Assembly: GCA_910588775.1 (NCBI GenBank)
Contig: CAJURH010000022.1
Coordinates: forward strand, 13,638-44,951
Source: an uncultured Lachnospiraceae bacterium
Lineage (GTDB): Bacteria > Bacillota > Clostridia > Lachnospirales > Lachnospiraceae
DNA: 31,314 nucleotides
Reading direction: 5' to 3'
Below are positions 24,130 to 31,314 of the stretch, piece after piece (position 1 is the stretch's first letter; every line of letters starts with the position of its first letter). The notes beneath the pieces were generated by a model. The model saw only the letters and a list, made by a program, of their open reading frames with translations, ran no database searches and was not told the DNA's origin. Made by a program: the position numbers and the translations under genes.

Positions 24130-24146
24130 GAGGGCATTTAGAAGAA

Positions 24147-25082
24147 ATGGCGGAAGAAAAGCAAGGTTTTTTTAAACGGCTGGTAAACGGCCTGGCGAAG
24201 ACAAGGGAAAACATTGTATCGGGAATTGACTCCATATTCAGCGGGTTTTCCAGCATCGACGACGATTTCTATGAGGAAATCGAAGAAATACTGATTATGG
24301 GGGACATCGGAATCAACGCCACCACAGCGATTCTGGAGGACTTGAAGGCGCAGGTGGCCGAGAAACATATCAAAGATCCGGCAGAGTGCAAGCAGATTTT
24401 GATTAACAGCGTCACCGACCAGATGCGGGTGGAGGACACCCAGTATGAATTTGAACACAGGAAATCGGTGATCCTGGTCATCGGCGTAAACGGCGTGGGC
24501 AAAACCACCTCTGTGGGAAAACTGGCCGGAAAATTAAAAGATCAGGGAAAGAAAGTAATCCTGGCGGCGGCGGACACCTTCCGGGCGGCGGCAGGGGAGC
24601 AGCTCACCCAGTGGGCCAACCGGGCCGGCGTGGAGATGATTGGCGGACAGGACGGGGCGGACCCGGCTTCCGTGGTCTACGACGCGGTGGCGGCGGCTAA
24701 GGCCAGAGACGCGGACGTTTTGTTATGTGATACGGCCGGACGGCTGCACAATAAGAAAAACCTCATGGAAGAGCTGAAAAAGATTTACCGGATACTGGAG
24801 CGGGAATATCCAGAAGCCTACCGGGAAACGCTGGTAGTGCTGGACGGGACCACCGGACAAAACGCGTTGGTTCAGGCCAGACAATTCAGTGAGGTGGCGG
24901 ATTTGACAGGCATCATCCTGACCAAACTGGACGGGACGGCAAAAGGCGGCATCGCAGTGGCCATTCAGTCGGAGCTGAACATACCGGTGAAATATATCGG
25001 CGTGGGGGAGAGCATCGACGACTTGCAGAAATTCGACGCGGAAGCGTTTGTAAACGCGTTGTTTAATATACAGGAAGGATAG
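24147..25082 (+). CDS. ftsY: Signal recognition particle receptor FtsY
   Basis: GTPase receptor that docks SRP-bound ribosomes at the membrane for co-translational insertion. 311 aa, consisting of the N and G domains with only a very short N-terminal A region (F-F-K-R-L-V-N-G-L-A-K-T), as common in Gram-positives. GTPase motifs: G-V-N-G-V-G-K-T-T near 114, D-T-F-R-A-A-A near 148, D-T-A-G-R near 197, and T-K-L-D-G-T-A-K-G-G near 258. The smc stop overlaps its GGAGG ribosome binding site, which is 13 nt from the ATG and so somewhat distant. ffh is not in this window. Confidence 0.97.
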   Translation: MAEEKQGFFKRLVNGLAKTRENIVSGIDSIFSGFSSIDDDFYEEIEEILIMGDIGINATTAILEDLKAQVAEKHIKDPAECKQILINSVTDQMRVEDTQYEFEHRKSVILVIGVNGVGKTTSVGKLAGKLKDQGKKVILAAADTFRAAAGEQLTQWANRAGVEMIGGQDGADPASVVYDAVAAAKARDADVLLCDTAGRLHNKKNLMEELKKIYRILEREYPEAYRETLVVLDGTTGQNALVQARQFSEVADLTGIILTKLDGTAKGGIAVAIQSELNIPVKYIGVGESIDDLQKFDAEAFVNALFNIQEG

Positions 25083-25089
25083 ATAAAAG

Positions 25090-26301
25090 ATGTTGACACT
25101 GGAAAAATTTGAAGAAGCATCGGAAATTGTGAAAAAGGTAACCAGGGAGACCCGGCTCATCTACAGCGAATATTTAAGTGGGCAGGCAGAGAACAAAGTG
25201 TATCTGAAGCCGGAAAATATGCAGTTGACAGGGGCCTATAAAGTGCGGGGAGCCTATTACAAAATCAGCTCCCTTACCGAGGAAGAACGCCAACAGGGCC
25301 TGATTACAGCGTCCGCGGGAAATCACGCCCAGGGCGTGGCCTATGCGGCCAGGGCTTTTGGCGTAAAAGCCACCATTGTGATGCCCACCACCACGCCCCT
25401 TATTAAAGTGGAGCGGACCAAAAGCTATGGCGCGGAGGTGGCGCTTTATGGAGACGCGTACGACGAATCCTGCGATTTTGCCCGTCAGGAGGCGGAGGAG
25501 AAAGGCTATACGTTCATCCATCCTTTTGACGATCTGGCGGTGGCCACCGGACAGGGAACCATAGCCATGGAGATTATCCAGGATCTTCCCTTAGTGGATT
25601 ATATTCTGGTTCCGGTGGGCGGCGGCGGTCTGGCGGCAGGGGTGGCCACGCTGGCCAAGCAGTTGAATCCGCATATCCGGGTGATCGCCGTGGAGCCGGC
25701 AGGGGCCAACAGCTTGGAAATTTCTCTGGAGAAAGGGGAAGTGTGCACACTGCCCCAGGTGACCACCATAGCCGACGGTACCGCCGTAAAAGCGCCGGGG
25801 GAGAAGATTTTCCCCTATTTACAGGAAAACATAGACGAAGTGATTACCATTGAAGACGATGAATTGATTGTGGCCTTTCTGGACATGGTGGAGAATCACA
25901 AGATGGTGGTGGAAAATTCGGGGCTGCTAACAGTGGCGGCGCTGCGTCATCTGGATTTTACCGGCAAAAAGGTGGTTTGCGTCTTAAGCGGTGGAAATAT
26001 GGATGTGATCACCATGGCTTCCGTGGTGCAGCATGGCCTGATTCAAAGAGACCGGATTTTCACCGTGTCTGTGCTGTTACCGGATAAACCTGGAGAGCTG
26101 GTGCGGGTTTCATCTGTCATTGCCCAGCATCAGGGAAATGTCATCAAACTGGACCATAACCAGTTCGTCAGCACCAACCGCAGAGCGGCGGTGGAGCTTA
26201 AGATTACCATGGAAGCCTTTGGAACCAATCATAAGCGGCAGTTGGTCAATGCGCTGGAGCAGGCAGGTTTTCGTCCGAAGGTCATTCGGCCTATTTTGTA
26301 G
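25090..26301 (+). CDS. ilvA: Threonine ammonia-lyase with C-terminal ACT domain
   Basis: PLP enzyme that deaminates threonine to 2-oxobutanoate, the first step to isoleucine. 403 aa, the medium form with one ACT domain. PLP Lys51 is in T-G-A-Y-K-V-R-G-A (the usual S-F-K is A-Y-K). The glycine-rich phosphate loop V-G-G-G-G-L-A-A-G is near 178, and the ACT domain spans about 325-403 (F-T-V-S-V-L-L-P-D-K-P-G-E-L-V-R-V). It could be the biosynthetic or the catabolic (TdcB-like) type; with ilvE in the window I favour isoleucine supply. The start is 7 bp after ftsY with no terminator between, so it is read with the smc-ftsY operon. Confidence 0.93.
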   Translation: MLTLEKFEEASEIVKKVTRETRLIYSEYLSGQAENKVYLKPENMQLTGAYKVRGAYYKISSLTEEERQQGLITASAGNHAQGVAYAARAFGVKATIVMPTTTPLIKVERTKSYGAEVALYGDAYDESCDFARQEAEEKGYTFIHPFDDLAVATGQGTIAMEIIQDLPLVDYILVPVGGGGLAAGVATLAKQLNPHIRVIAVEPAGANSLEISLEKGEVCTLPQVTTIADGTAVKAPGEKIFPYLQENIDEVITIEDDELIVAFLDMVENHKMVVENSGLLTVAALRHLDFTGKKVVCVLSGGNMDVITMASVVQHGLIQRDRIFTVSVLLPDKPGELVRVSSVIAQHQGNVIKLDHNQFVSTNRRAAVELKITMEAFGTNHKRQLVNALEQAGFRPKVIRPIL

Positions 26302-26312
26302 TTGGGGTAGGT

Positions 26313-27704
26313 ATGAAGATGAATATAATAGGAGCATTTGCAGTTCCTCACCCGCCGCTGATTATTCCAGAGGTGGGAAGGAGCCGGGAACAGCATATAC
26401 TGGCCACCGCAGATTCTTACGAGGCGGTGGGGCGGCAGATTGCCAAGGACAAACCAGATGTTTTGGCAGTGATTACGCCCCACAGCGTAATGTATGCGGA
26501 TTATCTGCATATTTCGCCGGGGATGCAGGCCAGGGGGGACTTTGGCTCTTTTGGAGTTCCCCAGGTGTCGGTGCAGACGCCTTATGACCAGGATTTTGCC
26601 AATCAGCTCTGCGCCCAGGCGGAATACCAGGGAATTCCCGCTGGATTTTTAGGGGAGAAAGACCCGGATCTGGATCATGGCGCCATGATTCCGCTGTATT
26701 TTATACAGAAGTATGCCGGTCCCATTCCCATTGTCCGCATCTCGATTTCCGGTCTTTCCTACCAGATGCACTACCAGTTGGGACAATGCATTTGTCAGGC
26801 GGCCTTGACCAGCGGCAAGAAAACAATGATTATTGCCAGCGGCGACCTCTCTCATAAGCTACGGGAGGACGGGCCTTATGGGTTTACCATGGACGGGCTT
26901 TTGTATGATGAGAAGGTCTGCAAGATTTTCACCCAGGGGGATTTCTATTCGCTTTTGGATATGGACCCGGCTTTCTGTGAGTCAGCCGCCGAATGCGGCC
27001 AGCGGTCTTTTCTGGTGATGGCCGGAGCCTTTGACGGATGGAAGGTGCAGTCCAAATTGTTATCTTATCAGGGGCCTTTTGGCGTGGGCTATGCGGTGGC
27101 GGCTTTCCGGCCAATTAAGGAGTCGGCGGATCGCAAGTTTCTGGAAAAGCATATCCGGGAAAAGGAGAGGAAGAGGTTGGAGCGCAAGGAGCATGAAGAT
27201 GCGTATGTGCGGCTGGCCAGAGAAGCGCTGGAACACTATATCCAGACGGGAGAGCGGCTTCTGATTCCGGCGCGGCTGCCCCAGGAGTTCTATGAAGAGC
27301 GGGCCGGGGCTTTCGTGAGCCTGAAGATTGACGGAAGTCTGAGAGGCTGCATTGGCACGATTATGCCCACCCAATCTTGCATCGGAGAGGAAATCATTGA
27401 AAACGCCATCAGCGCCGCCGTTCGGGACCACCGTTTCTCCCCGGTTGCGCTGGAAGAGCTGCCGCTTCTGACTTACAGTGTGGACATCTTAGGGGAGCCG
27501 GAGCCTATTCAGAGCGAGGATCAGTTGGATGTGAAACGGTATGGGGTCATTGTCCAGTCCGGCCTAAAGAGGGGGCTTTTGCTTCCGGATCTGACTGGGG
27601 TGGATACGCCCCAGGATCAGGTGCGAATTGCCCTGGAGAAGGCGGGAATTCCCACCTATGCCAATTACACCATGGAGAGGTTTGAGGTCATTCGCCATCT
27701 GTGA
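26313..27704 (+). CDS. LigB-like/AMMECR1 fusion protein (AmmeMemoRadiSam protein A)
   Basis: Protein of 463 aa joining two conserved domains of unclear function. Residues about 5-265 look like the class III extradiol dioxygenase LigB fold, with possible metal ligands His13 (V-P-H-P-P), His near 57 (T-P-H-S), His near 122 (D-L-D-H-G-A) and S-G-D-L-S-H. A charged linker (about 270-290, K-E-R-K-R-L-E-R-K-E-H-E) leads to an AMMECR1 domain with the invariant L-R-G-C-I-G at 343-348. Such fusions are annotated as protein A of the AmmeMemoRadiSam set, whose partners are a Memo-like protein and a radical SAM enzyme; neither is in the window. It starts 11 bp after ilvA, and its last 17 bp overlap the end of larE on the other strand. 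Confidence 0.85.
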   Translation: MKMNIIGAFAVPHPPLIIPEVGRSREQHILATADSYEAVGRQIAKDKPDVLAVITPHSVMYADYLHISPGMQARGDFGSFGVPQVSVQTPYDQDFANQLCAQAEYQGIPAGFLGEKDPDLDHGAMIPLYFIQKYAGPIPIVRISISGLSYQMHYQLGQCICQAALTSGKKTMIIASGDLSHKLREDGPYGFTMDGLLYDEKVCKIFTQGDFYSLLDMDPAFCESAAECGQRSFLVMAGAFDGWKVQSKLLSYQGPFGVGYAVAAFRPIKESADRKFLEKHIREKERKRLERKEHEDAYVRLAREALEHYIQTGERLLIPARLPQEFYEERAGAFVSLKIDGSLRGCIGTIMPTQSCIGEEIIENAISAAVRDHRFSPVALEELPLLTYSVDILGEPEPIQSEDQLDVKRYGVIVQSGLKRGLLLPDLTGVDTPQDQVRIALEKAGIPTYANYTMERFEVIRHL

Positions 27705-28506
27705 GGCCCACGTCCATGCTGCCGCTGCGGAAACCTTCCAGGTCCAGGGTCAGGTAGGGCAGCTTTAAATCTCTTAATTGACGGAGGATTTTCTCTCTGT
27801 GGGCAAGAAGCCGGGGGAAATCCTCCGGGTCTGTTTCCAGCCGCGCCACGTCTCCATGGACGCGGATGCGCACGTTTTTAAAATGCAGATTTCGTAAGAA
27901 TTGTTCGCCTGCGTCAATCCGTAAGAGCAGTTCTGTGTCTATAGGAGAGCCGTAGGGCAAGCGGGTGGCCAGGCAGGGAACGGAAGGGCGGGAAGCTACG
28001 GATAGGCCGTATTCTGCGGCCATCTGGCGAACCTGCGCCTTGGTTACGCCGCACTGAGCCAATGGGCTTTTTACGCCCAGTTCTTGTATGGCACGCAGCC
28101 CTGGCCGGTAAACGTTTAAATCGTCTTTGTTGGAACCCTCCAGCACAGTGTCTATCTGCCGCATTCTGGCAAATTTCCATAATTTTTCAAACAGCATTTT
28201 CTTACAGTGATAGCATCGATCCGGAGGATTTTCCAGTATGCGGGGATTTTCCAGTTCGTTTATTTCCAGTACATGATGGGGCGTCTGCATGGACTGGGCC
28301 AGTTGCCGGGCGACGGATAAATCCGCCTGGGGATGGAGCGCGGTGTGGAAGGTTACGGCGTAAACTTGTCTGTCTGTTTTTTGGCAGGCCAGGGAGAGCA
28401 GGCGTAAAAGCAGCGCGCTGTCCACCCCGCCGGAAAAGGCCAGCACAACGTCTTTCTCGGCGTATGTCTGAATCTGTGAAAGCAATTTGTCTTTTTGTGT
28501 GGTCAT
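27688..28506 (-). CDS. larE: LarE-like ATP-dependent sulfur transferase
   Basis: PP-loop ATPase of 272 aa. In LarE of lactate racemase, the enzyme adenylates a nicotinate-derived cofactor and donates sulfur from its own cysteine. The PP-loop S-G-G-V-D-S is at 25-30; E-G-S-N-K-D-D and S-P-L-A also fit. Cys178 in V-P-C-L-A-T-R aligns with the sacrificial Cys176 of Lactobacillus plantarum LarE; R-C-Y-H-C-K-K near 97-103 adds two more Cys. No larA, larB or larC is present here, so the substrate may differ. It starts 13 bp after aroA, and its GGGAGG binding site overlaps the aroA stop region, so it is the last gene of tyrA-aroA-larE. Confidence 0.88.
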   Translation of the reverse strand: MTTQKDKLLSQIQTYAEKDVVLAFSGGVDSALLLRLLSLACQKTDRQVYAVTFHTALHPQADLSVARQLAQSMQTPHHVLEINELENPRILENPPDRCYHCKKMLFEKLWKFARMRQIDTVLEGSNKDDLNVYRPGLRAIQELGVKSPLAQCGVTKAQVRQMAAEYGLSVASRPSVPCLATRLPYGSPIDTELLLRIDAGEQFLRNLHFKNVRIRVHGDVARLETDPEDFPRLLAHREKILRQLRDLKLPYLTLDLEGFRSGSMDVGLTDGE

Positions 28507-28519
28507 AGATAACGCCTCC

Positions 28520-29797
28520 CTACAAGGAAAGTCTCTGTAAATCTTCGTAAAATCCAGGATAAGAGATGTTTACGCAGTCTGCGTCCTCGATTACAGTCAC
28601 TCCATCCGCAGCCAGTCCGGCTATGGCAAAGGACATGGCGATCCGGTGATCTTTGTAGGTGTGTATGCGGGTTCCGGTGAGAGCAGCGCCGCCGCGGATG
28701 ATCATGCCGTCGGATGTGGCCGTGACGTCTGCGCCCATGGCGGACAGGTTTTCCGTCATAACGGCGATTCGATCCGATTCTTTCACTTTCAATTCTTCTG
28801 CGTTACGAATGATGGTTTCGCCTTCAGCGAAGGCGGCCATCACCGCCAGCATGGGCAGTTCGTCAATCAGCGTGGGGATGATTTCCCCTTCGATGACGGT
28901 TCCTTTCAGAGAACTGGAGCTTACCAGCAGGTCGGCGGTGGGTTCTCCGCTGTCTTTTTGCTCATTTAGATATTGGATGTCTGCGCCCATGGCATGGCAA
29001 ACTTTCAGCATGCCGCTGCGGGTGGGGTTGACGCCCACATTTTTGATTAAAATCTGTGAATGGGGGACCAGGAGTCCAGCGGCGATGAAATAGGCGGCCG
29101 AGGAAATGTCGCCGGGCACCAGGACTTCTTGGGCCATCAGCGCTGGTTCCGGTTCAATGGTGACGGAGGTTTCCTGGCAGCTCAGTTTAGCCCCGAAATG
29201 TGTCAGCATCAATTCGGAATGATTCCTGGACAATACAGGTTCAGTGACGGTTGTGGGGCCGTCTGCGTACATGCCTGCGAACAAAACACAAGATTTTACC
29301 TGGGCGGAGGCCACAGGGCTTTGATAGTGGATGCCCTTTAAGAAAGTTCCATGAATCAGCAGAGGAGCGCAGTTGTCGCCCTTTTGGCTTTGGATGTTGG
29401 CGTTCATCTGCGTCAGCGGGTCCATGACCCGTTTCATAGGGCGTTTCTGGATGGATGCATCTCCAGTTAATGTGGAAGAAAAAGCTTGGGGCGCCAGGAG
29501 GCCACAGAGCAGACGAATGGTGGTTCCACTGTTTCCCACATTCAGGATATCTTGGGGAGCGGTTAGACCGTGCAGGCCTTTGCCGCGCACCAGGACTTCG
29601 CCAGGCGTGTTTTCGATTTCAATGCCCATACGCCGGAAACAGTCCATGGTGGCCAGACAGTCTGCGCCCTGTAGGAAATTCGTAATTTTTGTTGCGCCTT
29701 TTGCCAAGGCGCCCAGCATAATGCTTCGGTGGGAGATGGACTTATCGCCGGGGATGTTCACTTCCCCGTGCAGGCCGTTGGATTTTTGGATGTTCAT
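28520..29797 (-). CDS. aroA: 5-enolpyruvylshikimate-3-phosphate synthase
   Basis: Sixth step of the shikimate pathway, joining PEP to shikimate-3-phosphate. 425 aa, full length. G-D-K-S (17-20), S-A-Q-V-K (164-168), R-N-H-S-E (191-195) and N-P-T-R (257-260) are all present; this set defines class II EPSP synthases, which as a class are less sensitive to glyphosate. The catalytic C-terminal part has K-E-S-D-R and D-H-R-I-A-M. The ATG at 29795-29797 has only a distant AAGGGAG, about 16 nt upstream, partly within a small AGAAG/CTTCT hairpin, so initiation may be weak or regulated. It lies downstream of tyrA across a structured 127-bp gap. Confidence 0.96.
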   Translation of the reverse strand: MNIQKSNGLHGEVNIPGDKSISHRSIMLGALAKGATKITNFLQGADCLATMDCFRRMGIEIENTPGEVLVRGKGLHGLTAPQDILNVGNSGTTIRLLCGLLAPQAFSSTLTGDASIQKRPMKRVMDPLTQMNANIQSQKGDNCAPLLIHGTFLKGIHYQSPVASAQVKSCVLFAGMYADGPTTVTEPVLSRNHSELMLTHFGAKLSCQETSVTIEPEPALMAQEVLVPGDISSAAYFIAAGLLVPHSQILIKNVGVNPTRSGMLKVCHAMGADIQYLNEQKDSGEPTADLLVSSSSLKGTVIEGEIIPTLIDELPMLAVMAAFAEGETIIRNAEELKVKESDRIAVMTENLSAMGADVTATSDGMIIRGGAALTGTRIHTYKDHRIAMSFAIAGLAADGVTVIEDADCVNISYPGFYEDLQRLSL

Positions 29798-29843
29798 AAT
29801 ATATTTTCAGAAGCTCCCTTCTTGTTTTTTTTGTTGAATAGAT

Positions 29844-29919
29844 GATTGCGAAGCGTCTTTTCAGCATTCAGAGTTTGTTTTACTCAAACTCGCGCCATTT
29901 GAAATTAAGTTTCGCAATC
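29844..29919. repeat. Three-tier nested inverted repeat between tyrA and aroA
   Basis: Three perfect stems are nested: GATTGCGAA (29844-29852) with TTCGCAATC (29911-29919); TTTCA (29859-29863) with TGAAA (29900-29904); GAGTTTG (29871-29877) with CAAACTC (29885-29891). The first internal loop is 6 and 6 nt, the second 7 and 8 nt, and the terminal loop 7 nt. Plus-strand transcripts would end in TTTTTT after the right arm; minus-strand transcripts (the operon sense) have no T-run. It starts 5 bp from the tyrA stop. Confidence 0.75.
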
Positions 29920-29924
29920 GTTTT

Positions 29925-31019
29925 TTATCGAATATGGATGACGTAATTGCGTTTTTTTAAGATTTCCAGGGCTTTTTCACAGTCGCAGCCTTCGTAGAAA
30001 TCAATGCGCAGCACGCCTTCTTCAAATTCCCGGTTGTGGATGATGCCGATGTTCTTGATGCTGATCTGCTCCATGGCCAGCAGTGTGGCGATGGTGGCGA
30101 CACCCCCTGGTTCGTCGGCGATATCACAGTACAGGAAGTGGGATTTGCGCAGAGGGCCTTCCGGCAGGATTTCAATGGAATCCCGGTAGTCTCTGGCCTG
30201 AGAAAACAAGCTGTACAGTTCCTGGGCTTCTCTTTGGTCCAACTGGTACCGGACCTGAATGAGCATACGGATATAGGCGTCCAGGGTTTGGGAGATATTT
30301 TCTGGATTCTCCAGGCAGATCTGCTGCCACATATCTGGAGACGAGGAGGCGATTCGGGTGATGTCCTTGAACCCTCCTGCCGCAATCAGCTTCATGTGCT
30401 CGTCTTCCGTGTCCAGTTCCCGCACAAGGTTCACAAGCGTGGCGGCTACAATGTGGGGCAGGTGGCTGATTCCTGCGGTGATGTAGTCGTGTTCCTGGTG
30501 GGTCAGCACCAGAGGGATGGCGCCCAGGGAGGAAACCAGTTCCGTATAGTTAGCGATTTTCTGTATATTCACATTCTCCGAGGGGGTCAGAATGTAGTAA
30601 GCGTTTTCCAGAAGACGCGCTTTGGAATTGTCGTACCCGGTCTTCTCGGAACCCGCCATGGGATGGCCGCCGATGAAGCAGTCTGTCAGTGAAAGCTCCA
30701 CTGCCTGCTGGTGAATCATCCCCTTGACGCTGCCCACATCGCTTAAGATGCAGTCTGGAGAAATATATTCTTTAAGAAGTTTCATGTAGTGGATATTGGT
30801 GGAAACCGGCGCGCACAGAAAAACGTAGTCGCAGCAGCGGAAGCGGTGGTTCACTTCTTCGCAGATTTCGTCAATGACTCCTTCTTTTTTGGCGGCGGCA
30901 AGCGGTGGAAGGCTGCGGTTGTATGCCAGAATGTAGCTGTCTGGGTGATATTCCCGGATCGCTTTTGCCAGGGAGCCGCCGATGATTCCAAGGCCGATAA
31001 ACCCTATGTTTAATTTCAT
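29925..31019 (-). CDS. tyrA: Prephenate dehydrogenase with C-terminal ACT-like domain
   Basis: NAD(P)-dependent oxidative decarboxylation of prephenate to 4-hydroxyphenylpyruvate for tyrosine synthesis. 364 aa. Dinucleotide fold at the N-terminus (G-L-G-I-I-G-G-S-L-A, about 10-19), F-I-G-G-H-P-M-A-G-S-E-K-T-G near 115-128, and conserved H-x-P-H (S-H-L-P-H-I-V-A) near 190. The last about 70 residues (L-Y-C-D-I-A-D-E-P-G-G-V-A-T-I) look like an ACT domain, so feedback by tyrosine is likely. No chorismate mutase domain is fused. AAAGGA lies about 10 nt before the ATG. It is the first gene of the leftward tyrA-aroA-larE unit. Confidence 0.95.
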   Translation of the reverse strand: MKLNIGFIGLGIIGGSLAKAIREYHPDSYILAYNRSLPPLAAAKKEGVIDEICEEVNHRFRCCDYVFLCAPVSTNIHYMKLLKEYISPDCILSDVGSVKGMIHQQAVELSLTDCFIGGHPMAGSEKTGYDNSKARLLENAYYILTPSENVNIQKIANYTELVSSLGAIPLVLTHQEHDYITAGISHLPHIVAATLVNLVRELDTEDEHMKLIAAGGFKDITRIASSSPDMWQQICLENPENISQTLDAYIRMLIQVRYQLDQREAQELYSLFSQARDYRDSIEILPEGPLRKSHFLYCDIADEPGGVATIATLLAMEQISIKNIGIIHNREFEEGVLRIDFYEGCDCEKALEILKKRNYVIHIR

Positions 31020-31054
31020 TTATCTTAAGTCCTTTCTTTTAAAACTCCTTTCCT

Positions 31055-31083
31055 ATTGTAAGTGACGCGGGAGGAAAAGTCAA
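31055..31083 (-). promoter_or_regulatory. Promoter of tyrA-aroA-larE
   Basis: On the minus strand: TTGACT (31083-31078), 17-bp spacer, TACAAT (31060-31055), 10 of 12 matches. The leader is about 30 nt, too short for a T-box or trp-type attenuator. Confidence 0.82.
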
Positions 31084-31147
31084 ATTTCAGTGTTTACATT
31101 ATTTTCCGGAAATGAGTTGTTTGTCAGATGGCATTTAAAAGATAAAG

Positions 31148-31175
31148 TTGTAAATTTGCTGAAATTTGTTATAAT
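31148..31175 (+). promoter_or_regulatory. Promoter of the truncated gene at the right end
   Basis: TTGTAA (31148-31153), 16-bp spacer, TATAAT (31170-31175). It is divergent to the tyrA promoter, about 65 bp away. Confidence 0.7.
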
Positions 31176-31236
31176 AATAAGAAAGAGTCGTTTTTTGGAT
31201 TGAGGAGGCAATTTTAAGAGAGAAAACAGCATAAGA

Positions 31237-31314
31237 ATGAAAATATTATTTTGGAATACACATGAAAATAAAGGTATTAATCGGTATATTGTAAATTTGG
31301 TACAGGACTATTGT
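31237..31314 (+). CDS. Start of an endonuclease/exonuclease/phosphatase-like protein (partial)
   Basis: Only 26 codons are in the window, starting M-K-I-L-F-W-N-T-H and running to the last base. The F-W-N-T-H with an Asn in the first beta-strand is typical of the endonuclease/exonuclease/phosphatase fold, where this Asn helps bind metal. The only good GGAGG (31204-31208) is 28 nt upstream and no closer in-frame start exists, so initiation is unclear. The window ends before any further catalytic residues, so the substrate cannot be judged. Confidence 0.55.
   Translation, partial: MKILFWNTHENKGINRYIVNLVQDYC

Noticed and set aside
1..31314. tRNA, rRNA, insertion sequences, prophage, toxin-antitoxin or defence genes
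   Set aside because: I looked on both strands for cloverleaf-like segments, transposase motifs and defence-type domains and found none that I can support.

Overview
The window looks like a piece of a Lachnospiraceae-type (Clostridia, Bacillota) chromosome. The evidence is gene content and order: yceD-rpmF, plsX-acpP-rnc-smc-ftsY, an RNase Y gene followed by a SpoIIM-like sporulation gene, thyA-folA, a DUF4474 protein, several two-component systems, strong Gram-positive ribosome binding sites, and sigma-A promoters with 16-17 bp spacers. I see no rRNA, tRNA, CRISPR array, phage or insertion sequence. The first 43 bases are not genome. Bases 12-43 match the Illumina read-1 adapter, so the left edge is an assembly artefact; the right edge cuts a gene.

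Layout, left to right. 44-1083 (minus): histidine kinase cut by the adapter, and its OmpR-family regulator. 1395-2258: AT-rich membrane-anchored coiled-coil/NPCBM-like protein. 2298-4096 (minus): DUF4474 protein and a metallophosphoesterase. 4266-6309: thyA, folA and a small secreted protein. 6389-12502: ilvE, a second regulator/kinase pair, and a MacB-like ABC ATPase with a large two-part FtsX-type permease; an 11-bp inverted repeat precedes the ATPase. 12532-13095 (minus): a protein built on 15-residue repeats, with an operator-like palindrome upstream. 13166-13764: gene-poor. 13841-16140: rny, a strong terminator, then a SpoIIM-like gene.

The central housekeeping block runs 16386-25082: yceD-rpmF, then plsX, acpP, rnc, smc and ftsY. 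A divergently oriented ROK-family regulator sits between rpmF and plsX and splits the block into two transcription units, each with its own promoter. The plsX unit appears to run on into ilvA (25090-26301) and a LigB/AMMECR1 fusion protein (26313-27704). From the right, a minus-strand operon tyrA-aroA-larE (31019-27688) meets it tail to tail, and the last 17 bp of larE and the fusion gene overlap. A three-tier nested inverted repeat lies between tyrA and aroA. A truncated endonuclease/exonuclease/phosphatase-like gene starts at 31237.

Most of the window is ordinary core metabolism and cell biology: folate/dTMP synthesis, branched-chain and aromatic amino acid synthesis, phospholipid synthesis, chromosome segregation and protein targeting. 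I found no clear new defence or mobile system. The items most worth a second look are the adapter artefact, the LigB-AMMECR1 fusion facing a stand-alone larE in an aromatic operon, the pentadecad-repeat coiled coil with its operator, the tyrA/aroA nested hairpin element, and the long leader of yceD-rpmF.
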